The notes under the pieces: generated by a model
Told to the model about the DNA's origin: nothing
The model's input: only the letters and a program-made list of their open reading frames with translations
Databases searched by the model: none
In this document: piece after piece, positions 1 to 9,700 of the stretch
Numbering within the stretch: position 1 is the stretch's first letter
Layout: every line of letters begins with the position of its first letter
Program-made: the position numbers and the translations under genes
NCBI RefSeq assembly: GCF_963678845.1
Contig: NZ_OY787468.1
Location: forward strand, 186,001-250,000
From: an uncultured Bacteroides sp.
GTDB taxonomy: Bacteria > Bacteroidota > Bacteroidia > Bacteroidales > Bacteroidaceae
Length of the DNA: 64,000 nucleotides
Direction of reading: 5' to 3'

Positions 1-26
1 GAATCTTTTTCATTCTAAAGGATATA

Positions 27-2087
27 CTACTTTTCGATTCTTATACGGGCATCTACTGCAATCACATCTTTATCTGTGGCCAATAGCGGGTTAATATCCA
101 TCTCCTTTATCTCAGTTGCAAAGCGAAGTAACGTAGATAAACGAACAATTATTTCGGCAAATTTGGCTTCGTTTACTCCTTTCTGACCACGGGTTCCCTG
201 AATAATCTTGTAAGCCTTCAAGGAATGAATCATGGAATAAGCCTCTTCATAAGACAAAGGAGCCAGACCGGAAGATACGTCTTTCAGCACTTCCACGAAA
301 ATACCGCCAAGTCCGCAAAGAACCACATGCCCAAACTTTTCTTCGTACTTGGCACCAATAAAGAGTTCAGTGCCTTTTAGCATGGGCTGAACCATTATGG
401 CTGTTACATCAGGGAGCTTCATCATCCTTTCAAACTCCAGCGCCAGGTGTTGTGCCGACTTAATATTCAAAGCCACACCGCCAATATCTGATTTATGTAC
501 AGGTCCCACCACTTTGGCAACCACGGGGAAACCGCATTTATGAGCAAAAGCGAGCATTGCTTCTTTATCAGCAGAAACAAACTCTTCTACTACCGGGATG
601 CCAGCAGAGCGCAATAGTTCCTGCACCTGAAAAGGTTCAATATATCCGTTACCGGGAATGGAATCAATTATTCTTCGGATGTGCGGGATGTCTACCCCGA
701 ACAGTTCTATCTCTTTCAATGCAGGCTGAGGAACATTCATGATACGTGTCAAAGCTGTGCCCAGCGTTACCTCATCGGAAAAGTTCACGTGTCCTTTTTT
801 CAGGAATACATCCACCTCCTTTCCGGCGGTGTGCAACGAAGGTAATACCGGGAAGACCGGTTTTGTACAAGTAAGCATCTTCTGATGCAGCACTTCGTAA
901 GCATCAAACATGGTCACTAAACCTGGAGTTCCAAAGATTACCAGGATAGCATCTATATCATCAAATTTTTCTTCGCAGTAATCAATGGCAATTCCCAGGT
1001 GTTCGGGCGTACCTGTTGCCAGTATATCTATAGGATTCCCCACGGCAGCACCGGGAAACAATTTGCTTTTCAGTTCATCGGCCAGTTCACCTTCCAGCTT
1101 GGGAACGTTTAGTCCTCCCTTTGATAAAGCATCGGTCAGCATCACTCCCGGTCCTCCGGCATGAGTTACGATGGCAAAGTTCTTACCTTTCAGCTGAGGA
1201 AGAGTAAAGATACAGCCTACAGTAGTCAGTTCTTCGCGGGAATAGCAGCGTACAATACCAGCCTTACGAAACAAAGCCTCAACAGCCGAGTCGGGACTGG
1301 CAATGGCTCCGGTATGTGAGGAAGCGGCCCTGCTGCCACTCTCCGAACTTCCCGATTTAATGGCGGCAATCCGGCAACCTTTGCGGATAAGTGAGGAAGC
1401 ATGAAAGAGTAACCGGTCAGGATCCTTGATGCTTTCTATATAAACAAGCTTTATCTTAGAATCTGTCTCGGGATTAAATGTATCGTCCATATATTGCAAC
1501 ACATCTTCTACCCCAATCTGTTTGGCATTACCTACGGACCATACAGAGTTAAACTGCAATCCTTTTGCTACTGCGCTCTCCAGAATAAAAACCGCCGTGG
1601 CTCCGGAGCTGGATATCAAATCAACTCCTTTAGGATTAAGCAGAGGAATAGGTTTTGTAAACACACTATGATGCCAGGTATTCATTAAGCCGATACAGTT
1701 AGGCCCAATCAATGACGCACCATACTTGTTGACTGTTTCAAGAATGGCATCTTCCAGCAAAGCACCTTCGTGAGTTTCCTCACCAAAGCCTGCAGAAAGA
1801 ATAATGAAAGCGCGCACCTGCTTGTCTCGTGCAAGAATCTCTACAGTTCCCGGGCACATCGCTGCAGGGATAGCCAGAATAGCAAGGTTTGTATCAGGAA
1901 GAAGAGTTACATCAGCATAGGAAGTTACTCCCTGCACTTCCGTTTCCTTTGGATTCACTGCCCGCAGTTCACCTTGATACCCGCCGGATATCAGATTTTT
2001 CAGGATTGCTCCACCCGGTTTATGTATATTATTTGATGCACCCACCACTACTATACTTTGTGGATTCAGTAGTTCTTTAGTTATCAT
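27..2087 (-). CDS. Acyl-CoA synthetase (ADP/NDP-forming), fused alpha-beta
   Basis: This 686-residue protein resembles the fused acetate/acyl-CoA ligases (ADP-forming) that interconvert an acyl-CoA plus ADP and phosphate with the free acid, CoA and ATP. An N-terminal CoA-binding Rossmann domain starts with SIVVVGASN (residues 11-19). A succinyl-CoA-ligase-like domain follows, with SSHTG at 256-260, where His258 is the likely phosphorylated histidine. An ATP-grasp domain fills roughly residues 485-686. The length is normal for the fused form. It is transcribed away from metG. The acyl substrate cannot be read from sequence; acetate or an aryl/branched acid from 2-oxoacid fermentation are both possible. 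Confidence 0.9.
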   Translation of the reverse strand: MITKELLNPQSIVVVGASNNIHKPGGAILKNLISGGYQGELRAVNPKETEVQGVTSYADVTLLPDTNLAILAIPAAMCPGTVEILARDKQVRAFIILSAGFGEETHEGALLEDAILETVNKYGASLIGPNCIGLMNTWHHSVFTKPIPLLNPKGVDLISSSGATAVFILESAVAKGLQFNSVWSVGNAKQIGVEDVLQYMDDTFNPETDSKIKLVYIESIKDPDRLLFHASSLIRKGCRIAAIKSGSSESGSRAASSHTGAIASPDSAVEALFRKAGIVRCYSREELTTVGCIFTLPQLKGKNFAIVTHAGGPGVMLTDALSKGGLNVPKLEGELADELKSKLFPGAAVGNPIDILATGTPEHLGIAIDYCEEKFDDIDAILVIFGTPGLVTMFDAYEVLHQKMLTCTKPVFPVLPSLHTAGKEVDVFLKKGHVNFSDEVTLGTALTRIMNVPQPALKEIELFGVDIPHIRRIIDSIPGNGYIEPFQVQELLRSAGIPVVEEFVSADKEAMLAFAHKCGFPVVAKVVGPVHKSDIGGVALNIKSAQHLALEFERMMKLPDVTAIMVQPMLKGTELFIGAKYEEKFGHVVLCGLGGIFVEVLKDVSSGLAPLSYEEAYSMIHSLKAYKIIQGTRGQKGVNEAKFAEIIVRLSTLLRFATEIKEMDINPLLATDKDVIAVDARIRIEK

Positions 2088-2119
2088 TGAGCGTATATTT
2101 TTCGTTTATTTATTAAAAA

Positions 2120-2127
2120 CAAAGGTA
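2120..2127 (-). promoter_or_regulatory. Probable -7 box (TACCTTTG) of the ADP-forming acyl-CoA synthetase
   Basis: On the minus strand this reads TACCTTTG, a match to the Bacteroides -7 consensus TAnnTTTG, 32 bases upstream of the start codon. No convincing TTTG -33 box is seen at the usual spacing, so this is tentative. Confidence 0.4.
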
Positions 2128-2255
2128 ACAAATTTGTGAAATAATCCACTTCCGACCAGTTCTTTTTCATAAGACTGCCAATTTTTTATTATTTATAAGG
2201 TTAAACTAGACGATTAATGCCGAAACATTAACCAAAACCCCTTGGGAAATTACAA

Positions 2256-2338
2256 TTAGGGTCGTGACCACAACTCACTAGACTCATGAGGTCAAATAAT
2301 CAGAGTCACGACCCTAAAACCATAGCCTCATGAGGCTA
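2256..2338. repeat. Palindrome cluster between divergent genes
   Basis: A perfect 13-base inverted repeat (arms 2256-2268 and 2305-2317, TTAGGGTCGTGAC) encloses a near-palindrome centred on TCATGA. A separate perfect 16-base palindrome at 2323-2338 (TAGCCTCATGAGGCTA) reuses the CTCATGAGG word of the inner one (2284-2292). The rest of the 2088-2545 spacer holds only promoter sequence. A terminator role is unlikely between divergent genes; regulatory or selfish-repeat roles are possible. Confidence 0.7.
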
Positions 2339-2459
2339 CTGTTAGTATCCTTAAATAAAACAGTTAATATCCCAGGTTTTCTTTACTAGTATTCAAGTTT
2401 CTCTTTAATAATATTGAAGCTTTTCCATCTTAATATTCCATTATTCCCCCAAAAAACTT

Positions 2460-2467
2460 TATCTTTG
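2460..2467 (+). promoter_or_regulatory. Probable -7 box of metG (TATCTTTG)
   Basis: TATCTTTG matches TAnnTTTG and lies 78 bases before the chosen metG start. Its position inside the longest possible reading frame argues against the upstream start at 2414. No clear -33 box is seen. Confidence 0.5.
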
Positions 2468-2545
2468 CATGTTGCAATTGCTGAGGTTTTGTGCGATAAA
2501 ACCAAAGCATTGCCCCTGAAACTGAAATATAAAAATTCATCATAC

Positions 2546-4585
2546 ATGGAAAAGAAATATAAAAGAACCACAGTGACCTCGGCATTGCCTTACGCAAACG
2601 GACCGGTTCACATCGGACACCTTGCAGGAGTATATGTTCCGGCAGACATTTATGTACGTTACCTTCGCCTTAAAAAAGAAGATGTGCTCTTCATTGGCGG
2701 TTCAGACGAACATGGTGTGCCCATCACTATCCGTGCAAAAAAGGAAGGCGTTACTCCACAGGACGTTGTTGATAAATATCACGGCATTATCAAGAAATCT
2801 TTCGAAGAATTCGGCATCTCGTTTGATGTTTACTCACGTACTTCTTCAAAGACTCATCACGAAGTGGCTTCTGATTTCTTCAAAAAGTTGTATGACAAAG
2901 GGGAGTTCATCGAAAAGACTTCTGAACAATATTACGATGAAGAGGCAAAACAATTCCTTGCCGACAGATATATTACCGGAAAATGCCCTCATTGCGGCAA
3001 TGAAAATGCTTACGGTGACCAATGCGAAGCTTGCGGAACATCATTAAGTCCAACAGATTTGGTTGATCCTAAATCGGCTATCAGCGGAAGCAAACCGGTG
3101 ATGCGCGAAACAAAGCACTGGTACCTGCCACTCGACAAGCACGAAGCATGGTTGCGTGAATGGATTCTGGAAGGTCACAAGGAATGGAAGCCCAATGTAT
3201 ACGGACAATGCAAGTCATGGCTGGATATGGGACTCCAACCACGTGCCGTGAGCCGCGACCTCGACTGGGGTATTCCTGTTCCGGTACCCGGTGCAGAAGG
3301 AAAAGTACTTTATGTATGGTTTGACGCTCCTATCGGATACATTTCAAACACCAAAGAATTGCTTCCCGATTCATGGGAAAAATGGTGGAAAGATTCTGAT
3401 ACCCGCCTACTCCATTTCATCGGAAAAGATAATATCGTATTCCATTGCATTGTATTCCCTGCAATGTTGAAGGCAGAAGGCAGTTATATCCTACCGGAAA
3501 ATGTTCCTGCCAATGAGTTCCTGAATCTTGAAGGAGATAAGATTTCAACTTCCCGCAACTGGGCAGTGTGGTTACACGAATACCTGGAAGATTTCCCTGG
3601 CAAACAGGACGTTCTTCGTTATGTATTGACAGCGAATGCTCCTGAAACCAAAGATAATGACTTTACCTGGAAAGATTTTCAGGCTCGCAATAACAACGAA
3701 CTGGTAGCAGTGTTCGGTAACTTCGTGAATCGTGCTTTGGTGCTGACCGAGAAATATTTCGGTGCTCAGGTTCCTGCTGCAGGCGAACTGGATGATTACG
3801 ACAAGCAGACTCTTGCTGATTTCGAAAACGTGAAAAAGGATGTGGAACACTATCTTGATACATTCAAATTCCGTGAAGCTCAGAAAGAAGCCATGAACCT
3901 TGCCCGTATCGGTAACAAGTATCTGGCTGACACAGAACCTTGGAAAGTTGCCAAGACAGACCTTACCCGTGTGGCAACCATTCTGAATATCAGCTTGCAA
4001 CTTGCAGCTAATCTGGCTATTGCTTTCGAACCATTTTTGCCATTTACCTCAGAGAAACTGAGACAGATGCTGAATATGTCTACTTTTGACTGGGCAGAAC
4101 TTGGTCACACTGATCTTTTGGAAGCTGGTCACAAGCTGAACAAAGCTGAACTTCTTTTCGAAAAAATTGAAGACAGCGTGATTGAAGCACAGGTTCAAAA
4201 GCTGTTAGATACAAAGAAAGCTAACGAAGAAGCAAACTATAAAGCAAATCCTATCCGTGAGAACATTGAGTTTGATGATTTCACTAAGCTGGATATCCGT
4301 GTTGGTACGGTATTGGAATGCCAAAAGGTTCCTAAAGCCGACAAACTTCTTCAGTTCAAGATTGACGACGGACTGGAATGCCGCACCATTGTATCGGGTA
4401 TCGCAAAACATTATGCTCCCGAAGATTTGGTCGGTAAGCAAGTATGCTTCATAGCCAACCTTGCTCCACGCAAGCTGAAAGGCATTGTTTCTGAAGGAAT
4501 GATTCTTTCTGCCGAGAACAATGACGGAAGTCTGGCTGTAATTATGCCGGGCAAAGAAGTAAAACCGGGCAGTGAAGTAAAATAA
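2546..4585 (+). CDS. metG: Methionyl-tRNA synthetase
   Basis: MetG charges tRNA-Met with methionine in the cytoplasm. The 679-residue protein has the class I HIGH motif (HIGH, residues 22-25), a zinc knuckle with cysteines between about 147 and 163, the KMSKS-type loop as KISTS near residue 332, an anticodon-binding helical domain, and a C-terminal EMAP-II-like OB domain from about residue 574 used for tRNA binding and dimerisation. The frame is open from 2414, but the ATG at 2546 gives the usual N-terminus and lies downstream of the likely promoter, so I chose it. Only 15 bases separate it from the flippase gene, so the glycan cluster may be co-transcribed with this housekeeping gene. Confidence 0.97.
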   Translation: MEKKYKRTTVTSALPYANGPVHIGHLAGVYVPADIYVRYLRLKKEDVLFIGGSDEHGVPITIRAKKEGVTPQDVVDKYHGIIKKSFEEFGISFDVYSRTSSKTHHEVASDFFKKLYDKGEFIEKTSEQYYDEEAKQFLADRYITGKCPHCGNENAYGDQCEACGTSLSPTDLVDPKSAISGSKPVMRETKHWYLPLDKHEAWLREWILEGHKEWKPNVYGQCKSWLDMGLQPRAVSRDLDWGIPVPVPGAEGKVLYVWFDAPIGYISNTKELLPDSWEKWWKDSDTRLLHFIGKDNIVFHCIVFPAMLKAEGSYILPENVPANEFLNLEGDKISTSRNWAVWLHEYLEDFPGKQDVLRYVLTANAPETKDNDFTWKDFQARNNNELVAVFGNFVNRALVLTEKYFGAQVPAAGELDDYDKQTLADFENVKKDVEHYLDTFKFREAQKEAMNLARIGNKYLADTEPWKVAKTDLTRVATILNISLQLAANLAIAFEPFLPFTSEKLRQMLNMSTFDWAELGHTDLLEAGHKLNKAELLFEKIEDSVIEAQVQKLLDTKKANEEANYKANPIRENIEFDDFTKLDIRVGTVLECQKVPKADKLLQFKIDDGLECRTIVSGIAKHYAPEDLVGKQVCFIANLAPRKLKGIVSEGMILSAENNDGSLAVIMPGKEVKPGSEVK

Positions 4586-4600
4586 GCAAGATAAAGAAGA

Positions 4601-6064
4601 ATGGCAAAGACACTGAAAGAGAAAACCATTTGGGCATTGATTTGGAATGTGCTGGATAAAGTAGGACAACAAATCATTCTCTTCCTGGTGGGAATAATGG
4701 TGGCTCGTATTCTTTCTACTGAAGATTACGCCTTGGTCGGCATGCTTGCCATCTTCACAGCTTTAGCAAATATTGTTATTGAGAGCGGCTTTTCAGCTGC
4801 TCTCATTCGTAAAAACAATGCCACGGAAAAAGATTACAGTTCCGTGTTCTATTTTAATCTGGGAGCCAGCATACTGGTGTATTTCATCCTGTTTTTCTGT
4901 GCACCATTCATTGCCGACTTCTATAACCAGCCATCACTTACACTGATTGCCCGCATAGTATTCCTTGCCATTCCAGTAAATTCGTTAAGTCTGATTCAGA
5001 CCACTATACTGACCAAGCAGATTAATTTCAAGAAGCTAACCAAAGTAAACTTTATCTCTTTGCTGGCTTCAAGTTTACTCTCCTTGTATATGGCATACGC
5101 CGGCTATGGTGTGTGGACATTGGTCGTTCAACCGGTATCATTGGCAATAGTCCGCTCCCTACTTCTTTGGGTAGTGAGTAACTGGCGCCCGGTACGGGAA
5201 TTCAGTTTCCAGTCCATTAAGGAACTGTTTGCTTTCGCTTCCAACCTGATGCTATCCAGTATCATTAATACAGGTTTCCTTAACATCTACTCCGTTTTCA
5301 TTGGTAAAATATACCCGTTGCAGCAACTGGGATACTACAGTCAGGGAGGTAAGATGTCCGATATGGGAGTAAGCACTATTTATGGAAGTATTCAAAGTGC
5401 CACATTCCCCATTTTTTCATCTATACAGGATGACAAGGAACGCCTGCAGCGCGCTTACCGCAAAACCATCCGGTTTACCTCTTTCCTTACCTTTCCGGCA
5501 ATGATTGGAATGGTACTGGTAGGTAACCCGTTTATTCGGATCGCACTAACAGACAAGTGGGCCAATGCAATCCCTTTCTTTCAACTATTATGTGCAGGAG
5601 GGATATTCACCATACTAACAGCAATCAACAGTAACTTCCTTAAAGTAAGCGGACGCTCGGATATTCTTCTGAAGCTGGAAGTCTTTAAACTCATAATTAC
5701 GGCTATAGCTTTAGTATGCACCCTTCATCAAAGTGTATGGGTAATGGTAGCCGGACAGGTTGTTGCCCGTTTGATAATCTACCTTTCTAATGTAGTTATG
5801 GTTCACAAACATGGCGACTATCCGGGATGGTATCAGATAAAAGATATTATGCCTTACCTATTGATATCTTTGTTTCTTTTTGCATGCCTCTATCCTCTGA
5901 GTTTGGTGATATCAAATCTGGTATTGCTGCTAATTGTGCAGGTTCTGCTTTTCGGAGCTGCATATATCGGCCTCAACAAATGGCTGGGGTCAGCAATCTT
6001 TGATGAAATAATAACGATGATTTTCAAGAAGAAAACAACACAAAACAAGCAGACAGAAGAATGA
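4601..6064 (+). CDS. Wzx-like polysaccharide flippase (MOP superfamily)
   Basis: A 487-residue integral membrane protein with about 12 to 14 hydrophobic segments and the N-terminal pattern of the polysaccharide-export MOP family. The family moves undecaprenyl-linked glycan units across the inner membrane. It begins 15 bases after metG and overlaps the next glycosyltransferase by ATGA (6061-6064), so the two are likely translationally coupled. It is the first gene of a cluster of glycosyltransferases and modifying enzymes, which supports a surface-polysaccharide or glycoprotein-glycan role. No Wzy polymerase is evident in the window. Confidence 0.87.
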   Translation: MAKTLKEKTIWALIWNVLDKVGQQIILFLVGIMVARILSTEDYALVGMLAIFTALANIVIESGFSAALIRKNNATEKDYSSVFYFNLGASILVYFILFFCAPFIADFYNQPSLTLIARIVFLAIPVNSLSLIQTTILTKQINFKKLTKVNFISLLASSLLSLYMAYAGYGVWTLVVQPVSLAIVRSLLLWVVSNWRPVREFSFQSIKELFAFASNLMLSSIINTGFLNIYSVFIGKIYPLQQLGYYSQGGKMSDMGVSTIYGSIQSATFPIFSSIQDDKERLQRAYRKTIRFTSFLTFPAMIGMVLVGNPFIRIALTDKWANAIPFFQLLCAGGIFTILTAINSNFLKVSGRSDILLKLEVFKLIITAIALVCTLHQSVWVMVAGQVVARLIIYLSNVVMVHKHGDYPGWYQIKDIMPYLLISLFLFACLYPLSLVISNLVLLLIVQVLLFGAAYIGLNKWLGSAIFDEIITMIFKKKTTQNKQTEE

Positions 6065-7059
6065 AGCCAAGAGTTAAAGTAAGCGTACTGATGCTTACCT
6101 ACAATCACGAGAAATACATTGCCGATGCCATAGAAAGTGTGGTAAAGCAACAGGCGGATTTTCCTTTCGAACTGGTCATCGGAGAAGATCGCAGCACAGA
6201 CAATACTGCACGTATCTGCCGGGAATATCAGGAAAAGTACCCTGATCTCATCAAGCTTACTATCAATGAGGAAAATCTTGGCCTTCAGGAAAACTTTATT
6301 CGCACCTATAATCAATGCTCCGGAGAATATATGGCTATCTGCGAAGGAGACGATTTCTGGATTAGCAAGCACAAACTACAAATACAAGCTGATTTTCTGG
6401 ATCAGCACAAAGAATACTCAGCCTGCTTTCACCGCGCCCTGAATTATTATCAGGAAGATGGCAGTAAAAGCATAGGTAATGGTGGTTATCAGAAGAAAGT
6501 AAATACTGTGTTCGACATTATCAACAGCAATCCCATCACAAATGTAACGGTGATGTTTCGCCTGGGATTGTTTGGTGAATTACCTTCCTGGTTCAGTAAA
6601 GTGACCTCGTACGACTTTGCCATCCACGTGCTGAATGCAGAACATGGAGACGTTTATTTCATGAATAAGGTTATGGCCGTCTATCGCCAGCACAAGGAAA
6701 GCATCTGGAGCATGGCTACATCAGAAAAACAAATACTTATTTCTGTTATAAACAGACAATTGCTGATTGACCATTACAAAGACAAAAATAAAAGCATCTG
6801 CGATAAGCTGACAGAGACTTACACAAACGGATGTGTCCGGCTCGCACAATATTATCATTCCATTGGGAATACAGAGAAAGAGCTTGAAGCAGAAAACTTT
6901 ATTTTAAAAGCCAATCCTGCACTTACCATTGAGCAAGTGAAGGAGATGGAAAAAGTAAAGAAAGTTCCATTAAAAAAGAAAATATCACAACGCATATTCC
7001 GTTTGATTAAAGCAATCAGGCGGGAAGTTTCCAAATTGATACCTTTACCTAAAATTTAA
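6061..7059 (+). CDS. Family 2 glycosyltransferase
   Basis: A 332-residue GT-A type glycosyltransferase. It begins with a beta-strand and the TYNHEKYIADAIESV segment typical of GT2 enzymes, has the first acidic motif GEDRSTDNT (41-49) and the metal/nucleotide site EGDDFW (95-100). The C-terminal third is helical and basic. It should transfer a sugar from a nucleotide-sugar donor to the growing lipid-linked glycan on the cytoplasmic face. Donor and linkage cannot be told from sequence. It overlaps the flippase gene by four bases. Confidence 0.88.
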   Translation: MKPRVKVSVLMLTYNHEKYIADAIESVVKQQADFPFELVIGEDRSTDNTARICREYQEKYPDLIKLTINEENLGLQENFIRTYNQCSGEYMAICEGDDFWISKHKLQIQADFLDQHKEYSACFHRALNYYQEDGSKSIGNGGYQKKVNTVFDIINSNPITNVTVMFRLGLFGELPSWFSKVTSYDFAIHVLNAEHGDVYFMNKVMAVYRQHKESIWSMATSEKQILISVINRQLLIDHYKDKNKSICDKLTETYTNGCVRLAQYYHSIGNTEKELEAENFILKANPALTIEQVKEMEKVKKVPLKKKISQRIFRLIKAIRREVSKLIPLPKI

Positions 7060-7063
7060 AAAT

Positions 7064-7957
7064 ATGAAGCTTACAGGTTTCTTACAGACCATTCAGTACA
7101 AAATGGACTGTGAACTAAAAAATATTCAAAGAAAGAAAGCTCTTTCAAAAAAAAGGAATGAGATTCTTTCTTATTACAAGAAACAAAGTCCTGAAAATAA
7201 AGAGTTGGAAGAGGCTGCAAACTACCTGAAGAATTCTTTATTAAATACATTCTGCGCTCCTTTTCGTGACAACTATAAATGGGAAAACATTGAGGTTTTA
7301 ATAGATTCGTCAAATGGTTTGCGCTATGTAATGCATCAGGGGAAAAAATTATACTTTGTACGGGCCTTCAATGACAGAACAGTGAAGTATTGTTATAACG
7401 GATTACGAACCGAACAAGATCCTGATTCTCCACACTGTTATCTGAGTGATAACTTTGAGATGAAAAAAGACGATGTATTACTTGATGTAGGAAGTGCTGA
7501 AGGCATCTTTGCCCTTACACATATAGAGAAACTGAAACATGTGGTTCTTTTTGAAAGAGATCCGCAGTGGGTAGAAGCTCTGGAGGCAACCTTTGCACCG
7601 TGGAAGGATAAAGTAACTATCATAAGAAAATATGTATCGGACTGTGACGATGCGGAGAATATAACTATTGACTCATTTCTGTCCGACAAATCTTATGCTC
7701 CTACTTTCATTAAGATTGATGTGGAAGGAGCTGAAAAACGGGTGTTGAACGGTATGCAGAAAACCATCCAGCTACCCTGTTTAAGATTGGCGCTATGCAC
7801 TTATCATCAGCAAGAAGATTTTAAGGACTTTGCTCATTTCCTTTCAGAAAGAGGATTTAAATGGAGTGCATCAAAAGGCGTTATGCTATTCCTTAATGAT
7901 CTGGAAAGCGTAAAGGCACCTTATTTCAGGAAAGGATTGATCAGAGCACATAAATAA
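7064..7957 (+). CDS. FkbM-family methyltransferase
   Basis: A 297-residue protein with an N-terminal helical, lysine-rich region (about residues 1-60) and a C-terminal SAM-dependent methyltransferase domain. Motif I is LLDVGSAEGIFA (139-150) and the family signature FIKIDVEGAE is at 215-224. FkbM-type enzymes O-methylate sugars or related groups; in this position between glycosyltransferases the likely target is a glycan sugar. Only four bases separate it from the preceding gene. The acceptor is not predictable. Confidence 0.85.
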   Translation: MKLTGFLQTIQYKMDCELKNIQRKKALSKKRNEILSYYKKQSPENKELEEAANYLKNSLLNTFCAPFRDNYKWENIEVLIDSSNGLRYVMHQGKKLYFVRAFNDRTVKYCYNGLRTEQDPDSPHCYLSDNFEMKKDDVLLDVGSAEGIFALTHIEKLKHVVLFERDPQWVEALEATFAPWKDKVTIIRKYVSDCDDAENITIDSFLSDKSYAPTFIKIDVEGAEKRVLNGMQKTIQLPCLRLALCTYHQQEDFKDFAHFLSERGFKWSASKGVMLFLNDLESVKAPYFRKGLIRAHK

Positions 7958-7975
7958 TTTGAAAGTTACAAGAGA

Positions 7976-8797
7976 ATGATTACATTAGTACCCGTAGGAG
8001 GTTTAGCTAACAGAATGAAGGCAATTGACTCAGCCATTGCTTTGGCCCGGGAAGTTAATACCGGATTGCGAATTATCTGGTATAAAGATCAGGGACTTAA
8101 TTGCCGTTTCGATGAACTATTCCAACAGATACATGTTGATAATATTAGATTGAAAGAAGCTTCTTTCCTTGATTTATACATAAATGACCGTCCAAGGAAA
8201 AAGAATTTCTATCTGCCAAAGCCTTTTCAACGGTTGCTTTTTGATGATTGCATCTATGAAGCTGATGCAACGGAACGTTTTTACAGAGGTTTTGATTTCA
8301 AGGAGTGGGCAAAGCAAAAGCGGGTATATTTGGCAAGCTGTGTCTATTTTTTCCATTCGGAAAAGAAGAAGCTCTTTGATGTCTTCGCTCCGATTGCTTC
8401 TTTACAGGAAGAGATTAACCGTAGATCGGCCTTGTTCAATGAGCATACCATCGGTATTCACATTCGCCGTACCGATAATATATCATCAATCAAGGAGAGT
8501 CCTACCGAACTCTTTATTGAACAGATAAAAAAAGAGATTGAACAATGCAGTGATGCTAATTTCTATCTGGCATCGGATTCTCAGGAGGATAAAAGAATCC
8601 TCATTGAGACTTTTGGTAGCAGAATTATGACTTCTGACAAGCCGGCGGATAGAAACAGTGTAAGCGGTATGCAGGATGCTTTGGTGGAAATGTACACGCT
8701 GGCACAAACCAGTAAGATCTTAGGCTCCGCCAAGAGTTCTTATTCGGAGACGGCGGCACAAATAAGCGGCATTGATTGTGTTATTTTAAAAAAATAG
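7976..8797 (+). CDS. Fucosyltransferase-like GT-B glycosyltransferase
   Basis: A 273-residue protein starting with PVGGLANRMKA (6-16) and carrying IGIHIRRTDN near residues 158-167. The GGxxNR start and the HxRRxD-type motif are shared by alpha-1,2 and alpha-1,6 fucosyltransferases (GT11/GT23 and protein O-fucosyltransferase folds), which use GDP-fucose. Its position in the glycan cluster supports a sugar-transfer role. The fold is more secure than the donor: some relatives use other nucleotide sugars. The next gene starts two bases after its stop. Confidence 0.7.
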   Translation: MITLVPVGGLANRMKAIDSAIALAREVNTGLRIIWYKDQGLNCRFDELFQQIHVDNIRLKEASFLDLYINDRPRKKNFYLPKPFQRLLFDDCIYEADATERFYRGFDFKEWAKQKRVYLASCVYFFHSEKKKLFDVFAPIASLQEEINRRSALFNEHTIGIHIRRTDNISSIKESPTELFIEQIKKEIEQCSDANFYLASDSQEDKRILIETFGSRIMTSDKPADRNSVSGMQDALVEMYTLAQTSKILGSAKSSYSETAAQISGIDCVILKK

Positions 8798-8798
8798 T

Positions 8799-9698
8799 AT
8801 GAAAGTATCAGTTATCATCGTATCCTATAACTTTGAGCAATGGATAGATCGTTGTTTAGGCAGCTTGCGCCGTTCAACTTTTCCCGTTTCGGTAATAGTT
8901 GTTGATAACGGTTCCAAAGACCATACTACTCAGATTATAGAGAGGAAGTATCCCGAGGTTCATTTAATAAAGACCGGAGTAAACCTGGGATTCGGCAAGG
9001 CTAATAATATTGGCATCCGGTGTGCCATGGAACGGGGAGCAGATTATTTCTTCCTGCTCAATCAGGATGCATGGATTAGTGAAAAGACCATTAAAACACT
9101 GCTTGACCTCTTTGAGGAACATCCCAAATATGGAATCCTTTCACCCACCCATTTGAACGGAAAAGGAGACAAACTTGATTTTGGTTTTTCCACTTATTCA
9201 GGAATGAACGAGAAAGAAGAGTTTATTACTATGCAAAAAGATCACGAGGTGGTAACCTTGAAATTTATTAATGCAGCATTCTGGATGATTTCTGTTCAAA
9301 CCATAAAGAAGGTCGGTGGATTCTCTCCTCTTTTCTATCATTATGGAGAAGATATTGATTATATAAACCGACTTCATTATCATGGCTTACAATTAGGCTA
9401 CTCACCTCGCGTGTTTGGTTACCATGATCGCGAAAGCAGAGAAGTCACACAGGCTGGTTTTCTCCGTTCAGAAAGGGTTTATCTGCTTTCTGAGTACGCC
9501 AATATCAATTATACTTTTACCAAAGCCTTTGGTTACGGAGTTCTGGCCGGAATAAAAAAGGCGATACAAGCTCTTGCCAAAGGGAAAATAGCCAACTGCT
9601 TTGCATTTATCAATATCAGCTTTGGGTTGCTTTGGAAGACCAAGCAGGTTATACACATAAGAAACAAGAACAAAAAAGAAGCATTAAATTACATCTGA
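8799..9698 (+). CDS. Family 2 glycosyltransferase (rhamnosyltransferase-like)
   Basis: A 299-residue GT2 enzyme: SVIIVSYNFEQWIDRCL at the N-terminus, VVDNGSKDHT as the first acidic motif, NLGFGKANNIG and FLLNQDAW (about 85-92) as the nucleotide-sugar and metal site, then the GGF..FFxYGEDxD-like segment (GGFSPLFYHYGEDIDY, near 170-186). This set of motifs is common in WcaE/RfbF-type transferases. It is packed tightly between its neighbours (one-base gap upstream, two-base gap downstream), so it belongs to the same transcript. Confidence 0.87.
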   Translation: MKVSVIIVSYNFEQWIDRCLGSLRRSTFPVSVIVVDNGSKDHTTQIIERKYPEVHLIKTGVNLGFGKANNIGIRCAMERGADYFFLLNQDAWISEKTIKTLLDLFEEHPKYGILSPTHLNGKGDKLDFGFSTYSGMNEKEEFITMQKDHEVVTLKFINAAFWMISVQTIKKVGGFSPLFYHYGEDIDYINRLHYHGLQLGYSPRVFGYHDRESREVTQAGFLRSERVYLLSEYANINYTFTKAFGYGVLAGIKKAIQALAKGKIANCFAFINISFGLLWKTKQVIHIRNKNKKEALNYI

Positions 9699-9700
9699 TC

